A stretch of 64,000 nucleotides of DNA from Acinetobacter calcoaceticus DSM 30006 = CIP 81.8 (GCF_000368965.1 NZ_KB849780.1:434145-498144); one strand, 5' to 3'; shown: positions 1 to 8,494, counted from the first letter of the stretch. Program-made: numbers and translations. The notes: a model not told the origin generated them from the letters alone.

Positions 1-98
1 CTAATCACTAATCACTAATCACTAATCACTAATCACTAATCACTAATCACTAATCACTAATCACTAATCACTAATCACTAATCACTAATCACTAATCA
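1..98. repeat. Heptanucleotide tandem repeat (CTAATCA)x14
   Basis: Fourteen perfect head-to-tail copies of CTAATCA fill the first 98 bases and stop where GTCATTT begins; the array may continue upstream of the window. The unit length is not a multiple of three and every frame on both strands meets stop codons, so it is non-coding. It lies about 107 bp upstream of the blsA start. Perfect short arrays like this are prone to slippage, so copy number may vary between strains; any effect on blsA is inference. Confidence 0.97.
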
Positions 99-205
99 GT
101 CATTTGTTAATGCTTAGCGTATGAAGAAATATAAATTATCAGGAATAGATATGTTAGATTGGAAAATCTTTAGATAAAGAAATTTTATATTTCACGGAAT
201 TGTTA

Positions 206-676
206 ATGAACGTTCGACTGTGTTATGCCAGCCAACGAAACGAAAAAAATGAAGATTTACTGCAAGATTTACGTGATATCCTAACAGAAGCTCGAAATTT
301 CAATGACTTGAATCAAATTTGTGGCGTGCTCTATTATGCTGATAATGCTTTCTTTCAATGCTTAGAGGGTGAACAAGAGTTAGTCGAGCGATTATTTGAA
401 AAAATTAAAAATGATCAAAGACACTACAATGTTAAATGGCTATGTACATATTCCATTGAGAAGAATTCTTTTCAGCGTTGGTCGATGAAATATGTACAGC
501 GTAATACAAATATTGAATCTTTCTTTTTAAGTATGGGAGAAACTAGTTTTAACCCCATTCGTCTTGATGAGCAGAATTTAAAAATTTTCTTAAATGAATT
601 ATCAATTGCTGAGCAAAGCAAAATTAATACTGTTAAGAAAGTAGGAATGGTTAAGCGTGGGGTGAACCCTTTCTAG
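206..676 (+). CDS. blsA: BLUF-domain blue-light photoreceptor (BlsA)
   Basis: A BLUF-domain flavin photoreceptor of 156 residues, the length I recall for Acinetobacter BlsA. Counting from the ATG at 206, the flavin-pocket residues seen in AppA-type BLUF domains are present: Tyr7 (in LCYAS), Asn33, Gln51 (FFQCLEG) and the WSM pair Trp92 and Met94. A short C-terminal helical tail follows with no output domain, as in short BLUF proteins that act by protein contact. In A. baumannii BlsA controls motility, biofilm and metabolism in response to light at moderate temperature, reportedly through regulators such as Fur and AcoN (family knowledge). A TTG six bases upstream is also open, but the ATG has GGA at better spacing. 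It converges on the next gene with no gap. Confidence 0.93.
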   Translation: MNVRLCYASQRNEKNEDLLQDLRDILTEARNFNDLNQICGVLYYADNAFFQCLEGEQELVERLFEKIKNDQRHYNVKWLCTYSIEKNSFQRWSMKYVQRNTNIESFFLSMGETSFNPIRLDEQNLKIFLNELSIAEQSKINTVKKVGMVKRGVNPF

Positions 677-1000
677 CTATTTGGCTATCACCGCAATATG
701 GATAGTCTTGAGTTTAGGAATTATTTTAGTCATAACAAGATAGACAATAATTGAACTTGCGAGCATTAATACCACTTCTAAACTTTGGCTAATAACAAAC
801 ATTGCCCAGTAAAAAAAGCTAAATAAGGCGAGACATAGTCCGCTACCTTTGAAATACCAAGTAATAAATATTCCAAAAAGTGCAGAAGAAAGCAGAAGGT
901 TGGTTGTCTCGTTCATTCCTAGGTAGTTAAAGAAAATAATCAGTAAGCATAAAGCTAACATTGATAGTAAATATACAAATATATTTTTTGCAATAAACAT
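677..1000 (-). CDS. Small hydrophobic membrane protein, function unknown
   Basis: A 107-residue protein that is almost entirely hydrophobic, with three to four predicted membrane segments (roughly residues 5-25, 33-50, 55-73 and 75-92) and a short basic tail. No family was recognised. The ATG is preceded by AGGA about 8 bases upstream on the minus strand. Its stop codon directly abuts that of blsA, tail to tail, with no room for a terminator. A perfect 12-bp inverted repeat lies 31 bp upstream of its start. The ORF has ordinary composition for the region and looks like a real gene, but its role cannot be inferred. Confidence 0.65.
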   Translation of the reverse strand: MFIAKNIFVYLLSMLALCLLIIFFNYLGMNETTNLLLSSALFGIFITWYFKGSGLCLALFSFFYWAMFVISQSLEVVLMLASSIIVYLVMTKIIPKLKTIHIAVIAK

Positions 1001-1030
1001 TTTCTATATCCTATCTGATGACTAAAAAGT

Positions 1031-1060
1031 TATATTTCCTCTGTTTCTAGAGGAAATATA
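1031..1060. promoter_or_regulatory. Perfect 12-bp inverted repeat upstream of the small membrane protein gene
   Basis: The arm TATATTTCCTCT (1031-1042) is an exact reverse complement of AGAGGAAATATA (1049-1060), separated by the 6-nt loop GTTTCT. It sits 31 bp upstream of the minus-strand gene at 677-1000. It could be a regulator-binding site or a 5'UTR hairpin. There is no T-tract, so it is not a typical terminator. Confidence 0.6.
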
Positions 1061-1534
1061 GTACACATTAATTTTTTGAGATTCTTTTCCTATTATTAGG
1101 AGTTTTTATATTAATAAAGATAATGTTACCGATTCTCCAGATCTCTTCATTAATATTCAGCTTTCTATTTAATAGTAAAGAGTGCTTATATGTACTGAAA
1201 TTAATTATAGGAAAAACAATTGCTTATGATGTAAGTTTTGGCTTACATAGTTGTGAGAAATTACCTACATTTGTTTAAAAAATAGACAAAATTTACAGAA
1301 TAATATTTAATATATATTTATATTTAACAATGGCTTATTTGGTTTTGTTGTTAGGTTGATTTTTACATAAATAACAAAAAGTAACATGTGTTTTAGGGAG
1401 CCTGTTTCTCAAAATAAAAAATATTAGGTCATTAAATGAGTATTAATTAAAAAGTTATTTTATGAAATTATAAGAATAAGTAGTTTTTAATATAGAAAAT
1501 TAATAATAAAAATTTATATGACCTAATTTATACA
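1061..1534. other. AT-rich intergenic stretch without a gene
   Basis: No ORF with a credible start or coding character was found here. The sequence is very AT-rich. The only structure seen is a 20-bp dyad at 1229-1248, ATGTAAG and CTTACAT around a 6-nt spacer, which could be a protein-binding site. The rest holds nothing that can be supported. Confidence 0.6.
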
Positions 1535-2140
1535 TTAAAAAGTAGATAGGACTGGCAACCATACAGAGATGAGTAGTGTTAGCGCCATCATTTTATTAAA
1601 AATGTTCATATGCTTTGTTTGTGAAAATAATCGATTGCTTAGCCTACCCGCTAAGGCCCACATGTAAAGGCAAGGAATAGCTATAACGAAAAAAATGAAG
1701 GATAAAATTGAGACATTTATCCAGATATCTTTACCTTGTTTTGTGTAGACACTAATCACTGCAAAAGCCATCATCCATGTTTTAGGATTAATTGCTTGCA
1801 TGAAAAAGCCAGTAATGAAACCAATTGGACCTTTTTCTTTGTCTTGTTCGAAATGAATAATTGGGTTGTAGTTATATAATTTCCAAGCCAACGAGGTTAG
1901 CCAGATTAAACCAATGAGTGTCATTATTTTTTGAATAATTGGGTAAGCCAGAAGGGTTGAACCCAGTCCAATGCCAACGATGAGCACAAGTAGGGCAGCC
2001 CCGATGCAAGAACCTAAAATGACAGGAAACGTTTTAGAAATTTTATAACGGCTACTTAAATTTAAAATTATAAAATTAGTTGGACCGGGAGTAATTGAGG
2101 CAACAATAGCAAATAATGAAAATGCAGTGAGGTTTTCCAT
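1535..2140 (-). CDS. LysE/RhtB-family amino-acid exporter
   Basis: A 201-residue membrane protein with the LysE/RhtB N-terminal signature: a first membrane helix followed by SITPGPTNFIIL (about residues 15-26), then five further hydrophobic segments. The family exports amino acids or related small metabolites through the inner membrane. Length is normal for the family (about 200-210). It lies 50 bp downstream of an AraC-family gene on the same strand, so the two are probably co-transcribed and the regulator likely controls the exporter. The substrate cannot be told from sequence. Confidence 0.88.
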   Translation of the reverse strand: MENLTAFSLFAIVASITPGPTNFIILNLSSRYKISKTFPVILGSCIGAALLVLIVGIGLGSTLLAYPIIQKIMTLIGLIWLTSLAWKLYNYNPIIHFEQDKEKGPIGFITGFFMQAINPKTWMMAFAVISVYTKQGKDIWINVSILSFIFFVIAIPCLYMWALAGRLSNRLFSQTKHMNIFNKMMALTLLISVWLPVLSTF

Positions 2141-2190
2141 CTTGTCTACTTGAATTAATAGGGAGAGATAAGATGAAATAATTAAGATTT

Positions 2191-3024
2191 TTAATCTTGA
2201 AGATTTGTGCAGATTTTTCTATAGGCCGCAGGTGTTAAACCATAGCAGCGCTTAAACCAGCGACTTAAATGACTTTGGTCAGCAAAGCATAAATCTGAAG
2301 CAACTTGTGCAGGAGATATGCTTCTGGCGAGTAAATCACGCGCTCGTGTAAGTCTGAGTTGAATGAGATATTGATGAGGTGCTAAGTGAAAAGTTGCTTT
2401 AAAAATGCGGTGAATATGGTATCTGTCTAGGCCTATCATGCGAGCGATGTCTTCAAGCCCTATATCTTCAAATAGATGATCATGCAAAATATCTCGGATT
2501 TGGTGTGCGATTCGAGGTGTGTGAGTAGAAGATGATTGGTGAGCTTTTTTTAACCATTTCCCTTGTGCGATATGATGAATAAGTAGGTCTAGACTATTAT
2601 CTTTGACAATATTCATTTCTTTATAGTGCAGATGCTGGAATGCTTGAGAAGTAATAATAGCGAGCTGTTCATCTGACTTTAATGGTGCATCAATCACTAA
2701 CTCGTAGTGATCAGGGCTATTATGAAATAAACCTTGGATACGTTGTTTCAACCAGTCTGGATGTAGGTAGAGCATTTGGTAGGTAAAGCCATCAGATGCA
2801 GGAGCATGGCCATCATGGATTTCTTCTGGTTCAAGCATAAAGACTTGTCCCGCATGACTATTGATTTGCTTTTTACGACAATGAAATTGTTGAATGCCGG
2901 ATTCAGTTACACCAATTAAATAGCTCGAATGCCAGTGGGGATCATAAGCATGACCAGTAAAATGGGCACGGATTGTTTCAATACCTGTATTGGTATCTTT
3001 TGAAATATCCACCCAGTTACTCAT
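2191..3024 (-). CDS. AraC-family transcriptional regulator with N-terminal cupin sensor
   Basis: A 277-residue regulator. Residues about 10-150 form an AraC-type cupin sensor (HWHSSYLIGV and the LEPEEIHDG turn are visible); residues about 175-272 form the double helix-turn-helix, with the second HTH around ADQSHLSRWFKR and the ending GLTPAAYRK typical of the family. The gene precedes the LysE-type exporter on the same strand. AraC-LysE pairs are common in Acinetobacter, where the regulator activates the exporter in response to its substrate (inference here). Confidence 0.9.
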   Translation of the reverse strand: MSNWVDISKDTNTGIETIRAHFTGHAYDPHWHSSYLIGVTESGIQQFHCRKKQINSHAGQVFMLEPEEIHDGHAPASDGFTYQMLYLHPDWLKQRIQGLFHNSPDHYELVIDAPLKSDEQLAIITSQAFQHLHYKEMNIVKDNSLDLLIHHIAQGKWLKKAHQSSSTHTPRIAHQIRDILHDHLFEDIGLEDIARMIGLDRYHIHRIFKATFHLAPHQYLIQLRLTRARDLLARSISPAQVASDLCFADQSHLSRWFKRCYGLTPAAYRKICTNLQD

Positions 3025-3149
3025 AAGAATCCACCCATAAATTTTTAAGTTTTGCCCTTAGAACGGTACAAAAGAGGTGAGTATAGTTCTAGAAGATTTG
3101 TGCAAAATCTTTAAGAAAGTTGAGCAATTTTTTTGAACTCAATGCAATT

Positions 3150-4511
3150 TTATCTATGGATAAAATTTGCCAAGCAGGACACCAAACCAAATATCAAAGC
3201 ACTCAGGCCAATAACTTGAAAGAAAGTGGATAAACTTGCATCAAAATATAGAACAGCGATACTTCCGAGAACGGCTGCAATAATCATTCTGATGGTACCA
3301 GCTAAGATAGGGCCTAATAATCGTTTTGAACCTTGGCCTGCAAAATAAAGTGCCATACCTATACCTATTGCTCCGTAAAAAGGCGCAACATGCTGCAAGT
3401 AATTCGTTCCAGTCTGAAGAACAGATGGATCATGACTGAAAAAACCAAGCCAAATGGAAGGAAAAATACTAAAGAAAAGTCCTATTGAGCCAGTAATAAG
3501 AAATGTAATAAAAACCCCGATCCATGTGATATGACGTGCTCTTTGAAATTGTCCAGCTCCATAATTAATACCTACCATGGTCATGATTGCTGAACCGATG
3601 CCGAACATAAGCGGAACTTGCACGTAGTCTAGTCGGGAAGCAATACCGTACCCCGCGATTGCATCAGAACCAAATTGACCAACTAAGGTTGTTATGATGA
3701 CAACAGTTAAATTGAGTTGAATTATTCCAATAGCAGACAGTGAACCAATACCAAGAATATCTTTGAAGAACTGAAAGTTGATAGGCTTGATCGATAATTT
3801 GATAATGCTATGTGTTGTTCGCATATGTCTAATTAAGCATATGATGGCAAAAATATAATAACTTAAGACAGCGAGCCCAGCTCCAGCTACACCCAATGAG
3901 GGAATGAATCCCCAACCAAAAATAAAAATAGGTGATAGGGGTAAAAGTAGTACTCCACCTAGAAGCGTTATGCGGGCCGGAGTTTTTGTATCACCTGCAC
4001 CACGTAATGCGGCTGAGAGTAGGGCTACAGCCCATATAAGGGGGGAACCTATAAAAATAATATTGGAATATTTTAGGGCTGCATCTAAAGCTAAGCCAGT
4101 AACGCCCATTAAGTGATATATCATCTGGGCTGAGGTGAGCATAACAATACTAAAAACTCCTCCCAAAATGCCAGCAAGAATTACACCATGCCAGACAAGG
4201 GATTGGGCATCTTCTGATCGACCTGCTCCAGAAGCCCGAGCAATTGCTGAAGCTAGTCCTCCACCAAATCCACCATTCGCTAGCATTTGCATGAGCATAA
4301 GAATTGGGAACACTACGGCTACGCCAGCTATTACATCCGTTCCTAGAGAGCTAACAAAATATGTTTCTAGTAATCCAATCAGGGTTTGTACAAGCAAAAC
4401 AGCTATGGTGGGTAACGCCAGTTTTAGCATTACTTGGGGAATTGGTCCGTTTAAGATCGCATGATTTAAATCATGTGTATTTAACGGCTGGCGTACTGAT
4501 TGTTCCCGCAT
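3150..4511 (-). CDS. MATE-family multidrug efflux transporter
   Basis: A 453-residue inner-membrane antiporter of the MATE family, expected to export cationic drugs or dyes using a Na+ or H+ gradient. About 12 hydrophobic segments are seen, with MATE-type features such as LALPTIAVLLVQTLIG near the start and ALRGAGDTKTP mid-protein. The frame stays open 27 codons upstream to a TTG, but those codons are the translated tail of a decayed outer-membrane-factor gene (residues QFTDR then VQVQTDSALAAVAVYK, nearly identical to the end of the protein at 7020-8456). The ATG at 4511 restores normal MATE length and is preferred. About 160 bp further upstream is a copy of the TetR operator of the neighbouring RND system, so this gene may belong to that regulon. 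It is not AbeM by sequence as I remember it. Confidence 0.88.
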   Translation of the reverse strand: MREQSVRQPLNTHDLNHAILNGPIPQVMLKLALPTIAVLLVQTLIGLLETYFVSSLGTDVIAGVAVVFPILMLMQMLANGGFGGGLASAIARASGAGRSEDAQSLVWHGVILAGILGGVFSIVMLTSAQMIYHLMGVTGLALDAALKYSNIIFIGSPLIWAVALLSAALRGAGDTKTPARITLLGGVLLLPLSPIFIFGWGFIPSLGVAGAGLAVLSYYIFAIICLIRHMRTTHSIIKLSIKPINFQFFKDILGIGSLSAIGIIQLNLTVVIITTLVGQFGSDAIAGYGIASRLDYVQVPLMFGIGSAIMTMVGINYGAGQFQRARHITWIGVFITFLITGSIGLFFSIFPSIWLGFFSHDPSVLQTGTNYLQHVAPFYGAIGIGMALYFAGQGSKRLLGPILAGTIRMIIAAVLGSIAVLYFDASLSTFFQVIGLSALIFGLVSCLANFIHR

Positions 4512-4523
4512 AATAATTCTCGC

Positions 4524-4637
4524 TTTATAAACTGCTACAGCAGCAAGGGCTGAATCAGTTTGTACCTGTACTTTTCTATCCGTGAATTGCAAAGCATTAG
4601 CTCATATTGGTAAGACAACGAGAGTTTTAGACAATAT
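4524..4637 (-). pseudogene. Remnant of an RND outer-membrane-factor gene (internal deletion)
   Basis: Bases 4524-4598 match 7056-7130, the 3' end of the intact outer-membrane-factor gene, with 3 mismatches in 75. They are followed directly by about 33 bp resembling the first codons of the same gene (8424-8456), with the start codon changed from ATG to ATA. About 1.3 kb of the gene body is missing between these pieces. It is the first component of a decayed copy of the RND locus and lies immediately upstream of the MATE gene. Confidence 0.88.
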
Positions 4638-4668
4638 ATTTATCCAATGTTTTGAATAATTATTAATA

Positions 4669-4692
4669 GTGACTATATTATTATATGGTCAC
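4669..4692. promoter_or_regulatory. TetR-type operator, decayed-locus copy, upstream of the MATE gene
   Basis: The 24-bp dyad GTGACTA-N10-TGGTCAC matches the operator at 8495-8518 of the intact locus in sequence and position (about 65-90 bp before the tetR remnant). Both outer GTGAC/GTCAC arms are intact although the adjacent genes have decayed. Retention suggests it still controls the MATE gene, probably by the TetR protein encoded at 8584-9204. Confidence 0.7.
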
Positions 4693-4755
4693 TATTTGTC
4701 AATAATAAATAGGTCGAGTTAAACTGTCATTTTCAAAAAAGGGCCAAATAAAAAT

Positions 4756-5180
4756 ATGAATCTGGAAAAGAGTAGTTATCTTCTCCCGACGGGAGGACCA
4801 GAAGATCATGAGGTAAGAGATCAAATCCTAAGTGCTGCTACAGAGCACTTCAGTCGCTATGATTATAAGAAAACTACAGTTTCTAGTTTTGCAAAATCTA
4901 TAGATTTTTCTGAGCTGATTTGTATAATTTAATTAATTTATGATTTTTAATCAGTAATTTATTGCGAGATAAGAAGACAAAAAATTATTGCACGAAATGA
5001 TGCAAGAACGATGTGGTTTTGTTTGTTTTAAAAGAAGGAATTGAGTTTTTAAAGCAGTCAAAGTGACTTTCCTAGTGATCAACTTATTTATATCCATTAT
5101 TTTGTAATAGAGAATTAATCATCAATGCGAATGTACTAAGGCTACTTTTTGATCTTGTATTAAGAAATTTATCGCCTTAA
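4756..5180 (+). pseudogene. Decayed tetR (paralogue of the regulator at 8584-9204)
   Basis: The ATG at 4756 opens a 58-codon frame, ending at TAA 4930-4932, that reproduces the helix-turn-helix start of the intact TetR (GPEDHEVRDQ, AATEHFSRY and KTTVS are shared). It stops within the recognition region. Degenerate sequence continues to about 5180, where the last 90 or so bases align with the 3' end of the intact gene (both end in TTTATCGCC). Total length is about 425 bp against 620 bp in the intact gene, so there is an internal deletion of roughly 190 bp plus frameshifts. A functional repressor is not expected. Confidence 0.9.
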
Positions 5181-5187
5181 TCGGTTT

Positions 5188-5211
5188 GTGACTTATTATT
5201 GATTTGGTTAT
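5188..5211. promoter_or_regulatory. Degenerate TetR operator remnant
   Basis: This corresponds in position to the second operator of the intact locus (9212-9235). The left arm GTGACTT is kept but the right arm reads TGGTTAT instead of TGGTCAC. It probably no longer binds. Confidence 0.5.
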
Positions 5212-5255
5212 TTTTAAATAGTTTCTTAAAAATTTTACAGGACGTTGGTTCTCAT

Positions 5256-5375
5256 ATGCTTTAGTGCCTTATTCCATTTACTGCAATATATTTAATTCCA
5301 TTATTTTCGTTAAGTTGTGCTGATAATACTAAACAATACACAAATGACCCACGAGCTTTCACTGATAAGATATAA
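5256..5375 (+). pseudogene. Remnant of an RND adaptor (membrane fusion protein) gene start
   Basis: About 120 bp align with the first 40 codons of the intact adaptor gene at 9287 (shared runs include CCTTATTCCATTT and CTGCAATATATTTA, then the lipobox region TTGTGCTGA). The third codon is TAG, so the frame is broken at once. Homology fades after about 5375. With the preceding remnants it completes the gene order of the intact locus. Confidence 0.85.
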
Positions 5376-5483
5376 GTAGGATTGGAGAGTCTTAAATACA
5401 TAAATCTAAAGATTTCTAAGGCCAAGAATTAAAGCAATTAATAAGCAGGACAAAACCGTGAAAGAACAAAGAATAAATTTAAT

Positions 5484-5516
5484 AGACTGAGACCTGTACG
5501 TTACAGAACTCAGTCT
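5484..5516. terminator. Hairpin downstream of the FadL-like gene
   Basis: AGACTGAG (5484-5491) pairs with CTCAGTCT (5509-5516), with an inner CTGTA/TACAG stem and a 3-nt loop. It lies 70 bp beyond the stop of the minus-strand FadL-like gene. The T-run after it on that strand is weak, so it may be a poor or bidirectional terminator. Confidence 0.5.
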
Positions 5517-5586
5517 AAAAAGCCGTTAAATCAAGCCAACTAACTTTTGGGCTCAGGTCATCTAAATGTTTTTTTAATATCAATCA

Positions 5587-6867
5587 TTAGAACTTATAGC
5601 CCATTTTTAATCCATATGCGATGGCATGATTATCTTTAAACTCCGCAACATAATTTGGTGTATTAAATTGCGCACTAGTTTGTAACTTGGCATCACCTAA
5701 CCAGAAATATTTTACCCCACCTGAAATAAACGTTTGTGGTGTTGGGCTGAATTGAGCACCTAAGCCAAGATTCCAATATCCTTCTGTGGGCCCTAATGCA
5801 GTCACAAGGTTACCTGCCCCAGAATCCCAACCTACAGAAATATTTCCTGTCCATTGGTCATTTAATTTACGGCCTATACCAATATTTGCTGACCATTGGT
5901 CATCACTATAGGCAGCTAGATCAAATCCATTTGGTTTGCCAACTGAGGGCCCTGCGATTTCTGAAGCTACACCGAATGCATAAGGGCGGATTGTGAAATC
6001 TTTCCAGTTCACCCAGCGCGCATTTGCAAATGCAACTGTATTCGCCATGATACCTGTTTGAAAATCTAGATTAACAGATTGAGGCGTAATAATTTTTGTT
6101 TGCTCCAAGCCATTATTCATATTAATAAAAGTGCCAATATTTTGCCCTAATGTTGCAATAGAACTCTCATTAATTGTCATTTCATGATCAATTTCAGAGC
6201 GATAAGTAACAGATGCTTTTAATGCAATTTCTGGAATTTGATATGCAATACCACCTAACCAGCCAACACCGCCAGTTTCTTTAATGTTGAGATTATATCC
6301 ACCAAAGCTGTTATTCCCACCAAATGCTAAGCCACGAAATTGAGCATCACCTTCAATTGTTTGGTAAACGGGACCTGCATAAAAATTAAAATTTTCATTT
6401 GGTTGGTAGCCAAGCAACATTGAAATACTTTGGGTTTTTACTTCAACTTCCAGTGACTCTGTACCATTATGAAATAGTCCTAAGCCACCTGCCGCAACTG
6501 ATGCTGTATCAGAAAGTGCATAAGTAACATCTGCGCCAAATGGTCGGTCATAAATTAGACCAAAAGAGAAGTTGTCTGTTACTTGTAGTTTTAGTGCAGC
6601 GCTAGGGAAGTAATAATCATCCCCCATGTCACTAATATTTGTATTTTGTAAACCAATCACGCTTGGTGGAGTTGCATTTGGTGAATATTCATTACGCACT
6701 TTACCTGAAACGTTTGGATCTAATATAGAAATACCCGCTTCAAAGTAATTACCTGGTTGCAAGAATGCAGAGATAGACTGACCTGAGCGGTCTAGAGATG
6801 CAGCCAAGGTCCCCGTCATTGGTAAAGTTACTAAAATAATTACTGTACCGAATGTTTTAAATTTCAT
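5587..6867 (-). CDS. OmpP1/FadL-family outer-membrane channel
   Basis: A 426-residue outer-membrane beta-barrel of the OmpP1/FadL/TodX family, which carries long-chain fatty acids or other hydrophobic compounds through the outer membrane. There is a signal peptide of about 22 residues ending near LAA, a FadL-like N-terminal plug region, alternating beta-strand pattern throughout, and a terminal aromatic residue (MGYKF) as needed for barrel assembly. Length is normal. AAGGAAAG precedes the ATG. It is on the same strand as, and 152 bp downstream of, the outer-membrane factor. It separates the intact RND locus from its decayed copy. The substrate is unknown. Confidence 0.85.
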   Translation of the reverse strand: MKFKTFGTVIILVTLPMTGTLAASLDRSGQSISAFLQPGNYFEAGISILDPNVSGKVRNEYSPNATPPSVIGLQNTNISDMGDDYYFPSAALKLQVTDNFSFGLIYDRPFGADVTYALSDTASVAAGGLGLFHNGTESLEVEVKTQSISMLLGYQPNENFNFYAGPVYQTIEGDAQFRGLAFGGNNSFGGYNLNIKETGGVGWLGGIAYQIPEIALKASVTYRSEIDHEMTINESSIATLGQNIGTFINMNNGLEQTKIITPQSVNLDFQTGIMANTVAFANARWVNWKDFTIRPYAFGVASEIAGPSVGKPNGFDLAAYSDDQWSANIGIGRKLNDQWTGNISVGWDSGAGNLVTALGPTEGYWNLGLGAQFSPTPQTFISGGVKYFWLGDAKLQTSAQFNTPNYVAEFKDNHAIAYGLKMGYKF

Positions 6868-7019
6868 TTGTGTCTTTCCTTGAAGTGAAAATGTTTGTTG
6901 GACATTTTGTGTTTATGTTTCCTAGAGAATTTGGTTAATCGAAATGAAATCATTGCTCCTGTAGGTATGAGGTTAATCCACCATCTCATTCAGTGATTTT
7001 AAATTTTTGAAATTTCATA

Positions 7020-8456
7020 TTAATAATCATTGGGTTGCCAGCCGCCACCCAGTGATTTATAAACTGCAACAGCAGCAAGGGCTGAATCGGTTTGTACCTG
7101 TACTCTTCTATCCGTGAATTGCAAAGCATTTGAATTTGCTTGTAATACTTCTATGCGACTGTTAATTCCTTTTTGATAAGCAATTACAGCGATTTTCTGT
7201 GCATGGTGTAGCGCATTTTCACCATCTTGAAGTGCTACAAGTTGTTCTTGTCTTTTAGATAAAGTTGATAATGAGTTCTCTACATCTTCCGCTGCATGTA
7301 AGACGGCTAATTGGTAGGCTGCAAGCTTTTCGGCTTCTTGTCCCTTAGCTAAGCGAATTTCTGCATTAATTCGACCAAAATCAAATAAACGCCAACGTAA
7401 GCCTAATAAGCCAGCAGCCTGATTGGCTCCACTTGAAAATAAGTTTCCACTTGCTGTGGTTGCGCTACCTATCAAACCGCCTAAAGAAACCTTTGGGTAA
7501 TATTCTGCAATCGCACTGCCAATACGTGCATTTGAAGCTGCCAGTTGCCTTTCAGCCATGATGAGATCTGGTCGTCTACGTAAAAGATCGCGGGGTGTTC
7601 CTGTTTCTGTAATGTTAGGAATAACTGGAATTGGTTTTACTTCCGCTAGTTCTGCTCGGTGAGTTCCTGGTACGGTTCCAAGCATGACGTCGAGTGCATT
7701 CATGGCAATGTCTAGATTCATTCCAAGTGCGGGAACTACGGCTTGAACTTGAGCAACATTTGCTTTAGCTTGTTTGACCTGAAATTCAGATGCCAATCCT
7801 TTGCTATATAAAAGTTGAATAATTGAAAGAAGTTTTTGTTGCGTTTGTAATTGTTGCTGGGCAATGTCTAATCGAGATTGTAATCCTCGAATATTAATAT
7901 AAAGATTTGCTGTTTGTGCTGCGACCATTAAACGAACTGCTGATGCTCCTGCATTCGAAGCCTGATAGTTTGCTAGAGCACTTTCACGGTCTCTTCGAAG
8001 GCCTCCGAAAATATCTAATTCCCAAGTGGCACTTAGGTTTGCCTCATAAGAACTACCATGTCGGTCAAAATTAGGCATTGAATTTAAAACTTGCCCCAGT
8101 GGAGTTTCAACGGATTGGTAAGCTTTAGCTGCTTGTGCGTCAACACTACCTATTGGGCGTAAAGAAGCATGGACTGCCGATAAGCCTGCTTGAGCTTGAG
8201 TCACACGGGTATATGCTTGGGTCAGATCCAGATTTTGTTTTAATGCTAATGTGACATATCGAGTAAGTTGAGGGTCATTAAAACTTTTCCACCATACTTC
8301 AATATCTGCTTTGGTTTCGTCACTTGGTGAGTTTAAGCGAGCGCCAAGATATTGCTCGGGTAGAGATATACTAGGACGTTTATAATTAGGACCTACGGTA
8401 CAAGCAGCAAGAATGCTGGTGAGTATTGGTAGGAGAACGATAGATCTAGATAACAT
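7020..8456 (-). CDS. RND efflux outer-membrane factor, NodT/OprM family lipoprotein
   Basis: A 478-residue outer-membrane factor that would form the TolC-like exit channel of the RND pump encoded divergently at 9287-13473. It has a lipoprotein signal with lipobox LAAC (Cys19), then CTVGPNYKRP, a typical OprM/NodT start, two internal OEP repeats (about 60-250 and 285-470) and the LRRRPDLIMAERQLAASNARIG motif split across about 290-310. It is unusual in being transcribed away from its adaptor and pump, with the tetR gene and an operator between. Its last 25 codons are duplicated upstream of the MATE gene. Which of several Acinetobacter pumps it serves cannot be told. Confidence 0.9.
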   Translation of the reverse strand: MLSRSIVLLPILTSILAACTVGPNYKRPSISLPEQYLGARLNSPSDETKADIEVWWKSFNDPQLTRYVTLALKQNLDLTQAYTRVTQAQAGLSAVHASLRPIGSVDAQAAKAYQSVETPLGQVLNSMPNFDRHGSSYEANLSATWELDIFGGLRRDRESALANYQASNAGASAVRLMVAAQTANLYINIRGLQSRLDIAQQQLQTQQKLLSIIQLLYSKGLASEFQVKQAKANVAQVQAVVPALGMNLDIAMNALDVMLGTVPGTHRAELAEVKPIPVIPNITETGTPRDLLRRRPDLIMAERQLAASNARIGSAIAEYYPKVSLGGLIGSATTASGNLFSSGANQAAGLLGLRWRLFDFGRINAEIRLAKGQEAEKLAAYQLAVLHAAEDVENSLSTLSKRQEQLVALQDGENALHHAQKIAVIAYQKGINSRIEVLQANSNALQFTDRRVQVQTDSALAAVAVYKSLGGGWQPNDY

Positions 8457-8494
8457 ATTTTCCCCAAGGCGAGATTTTGAACAATGGCTTAATT

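Noticed and set aside
3904..4464. Plus-strand ORFs of 70 and 109 codons opposite the MATE gene
   Set aside because: They are antisense to a clear membrane transporter, show Pro/Ser/Thr-rich translations typical of reversed hydrophobic codons and have no ribosome site.
4590..4592. TTG as start of the MATE gene (480 residues)
   Set aside because: The first 27 codons are the translated tail of an outer-membrane-factor relic; ATG 4511 gives the usual MATE length and N-terminus. The longer form is kept only as a possibility in the finding.
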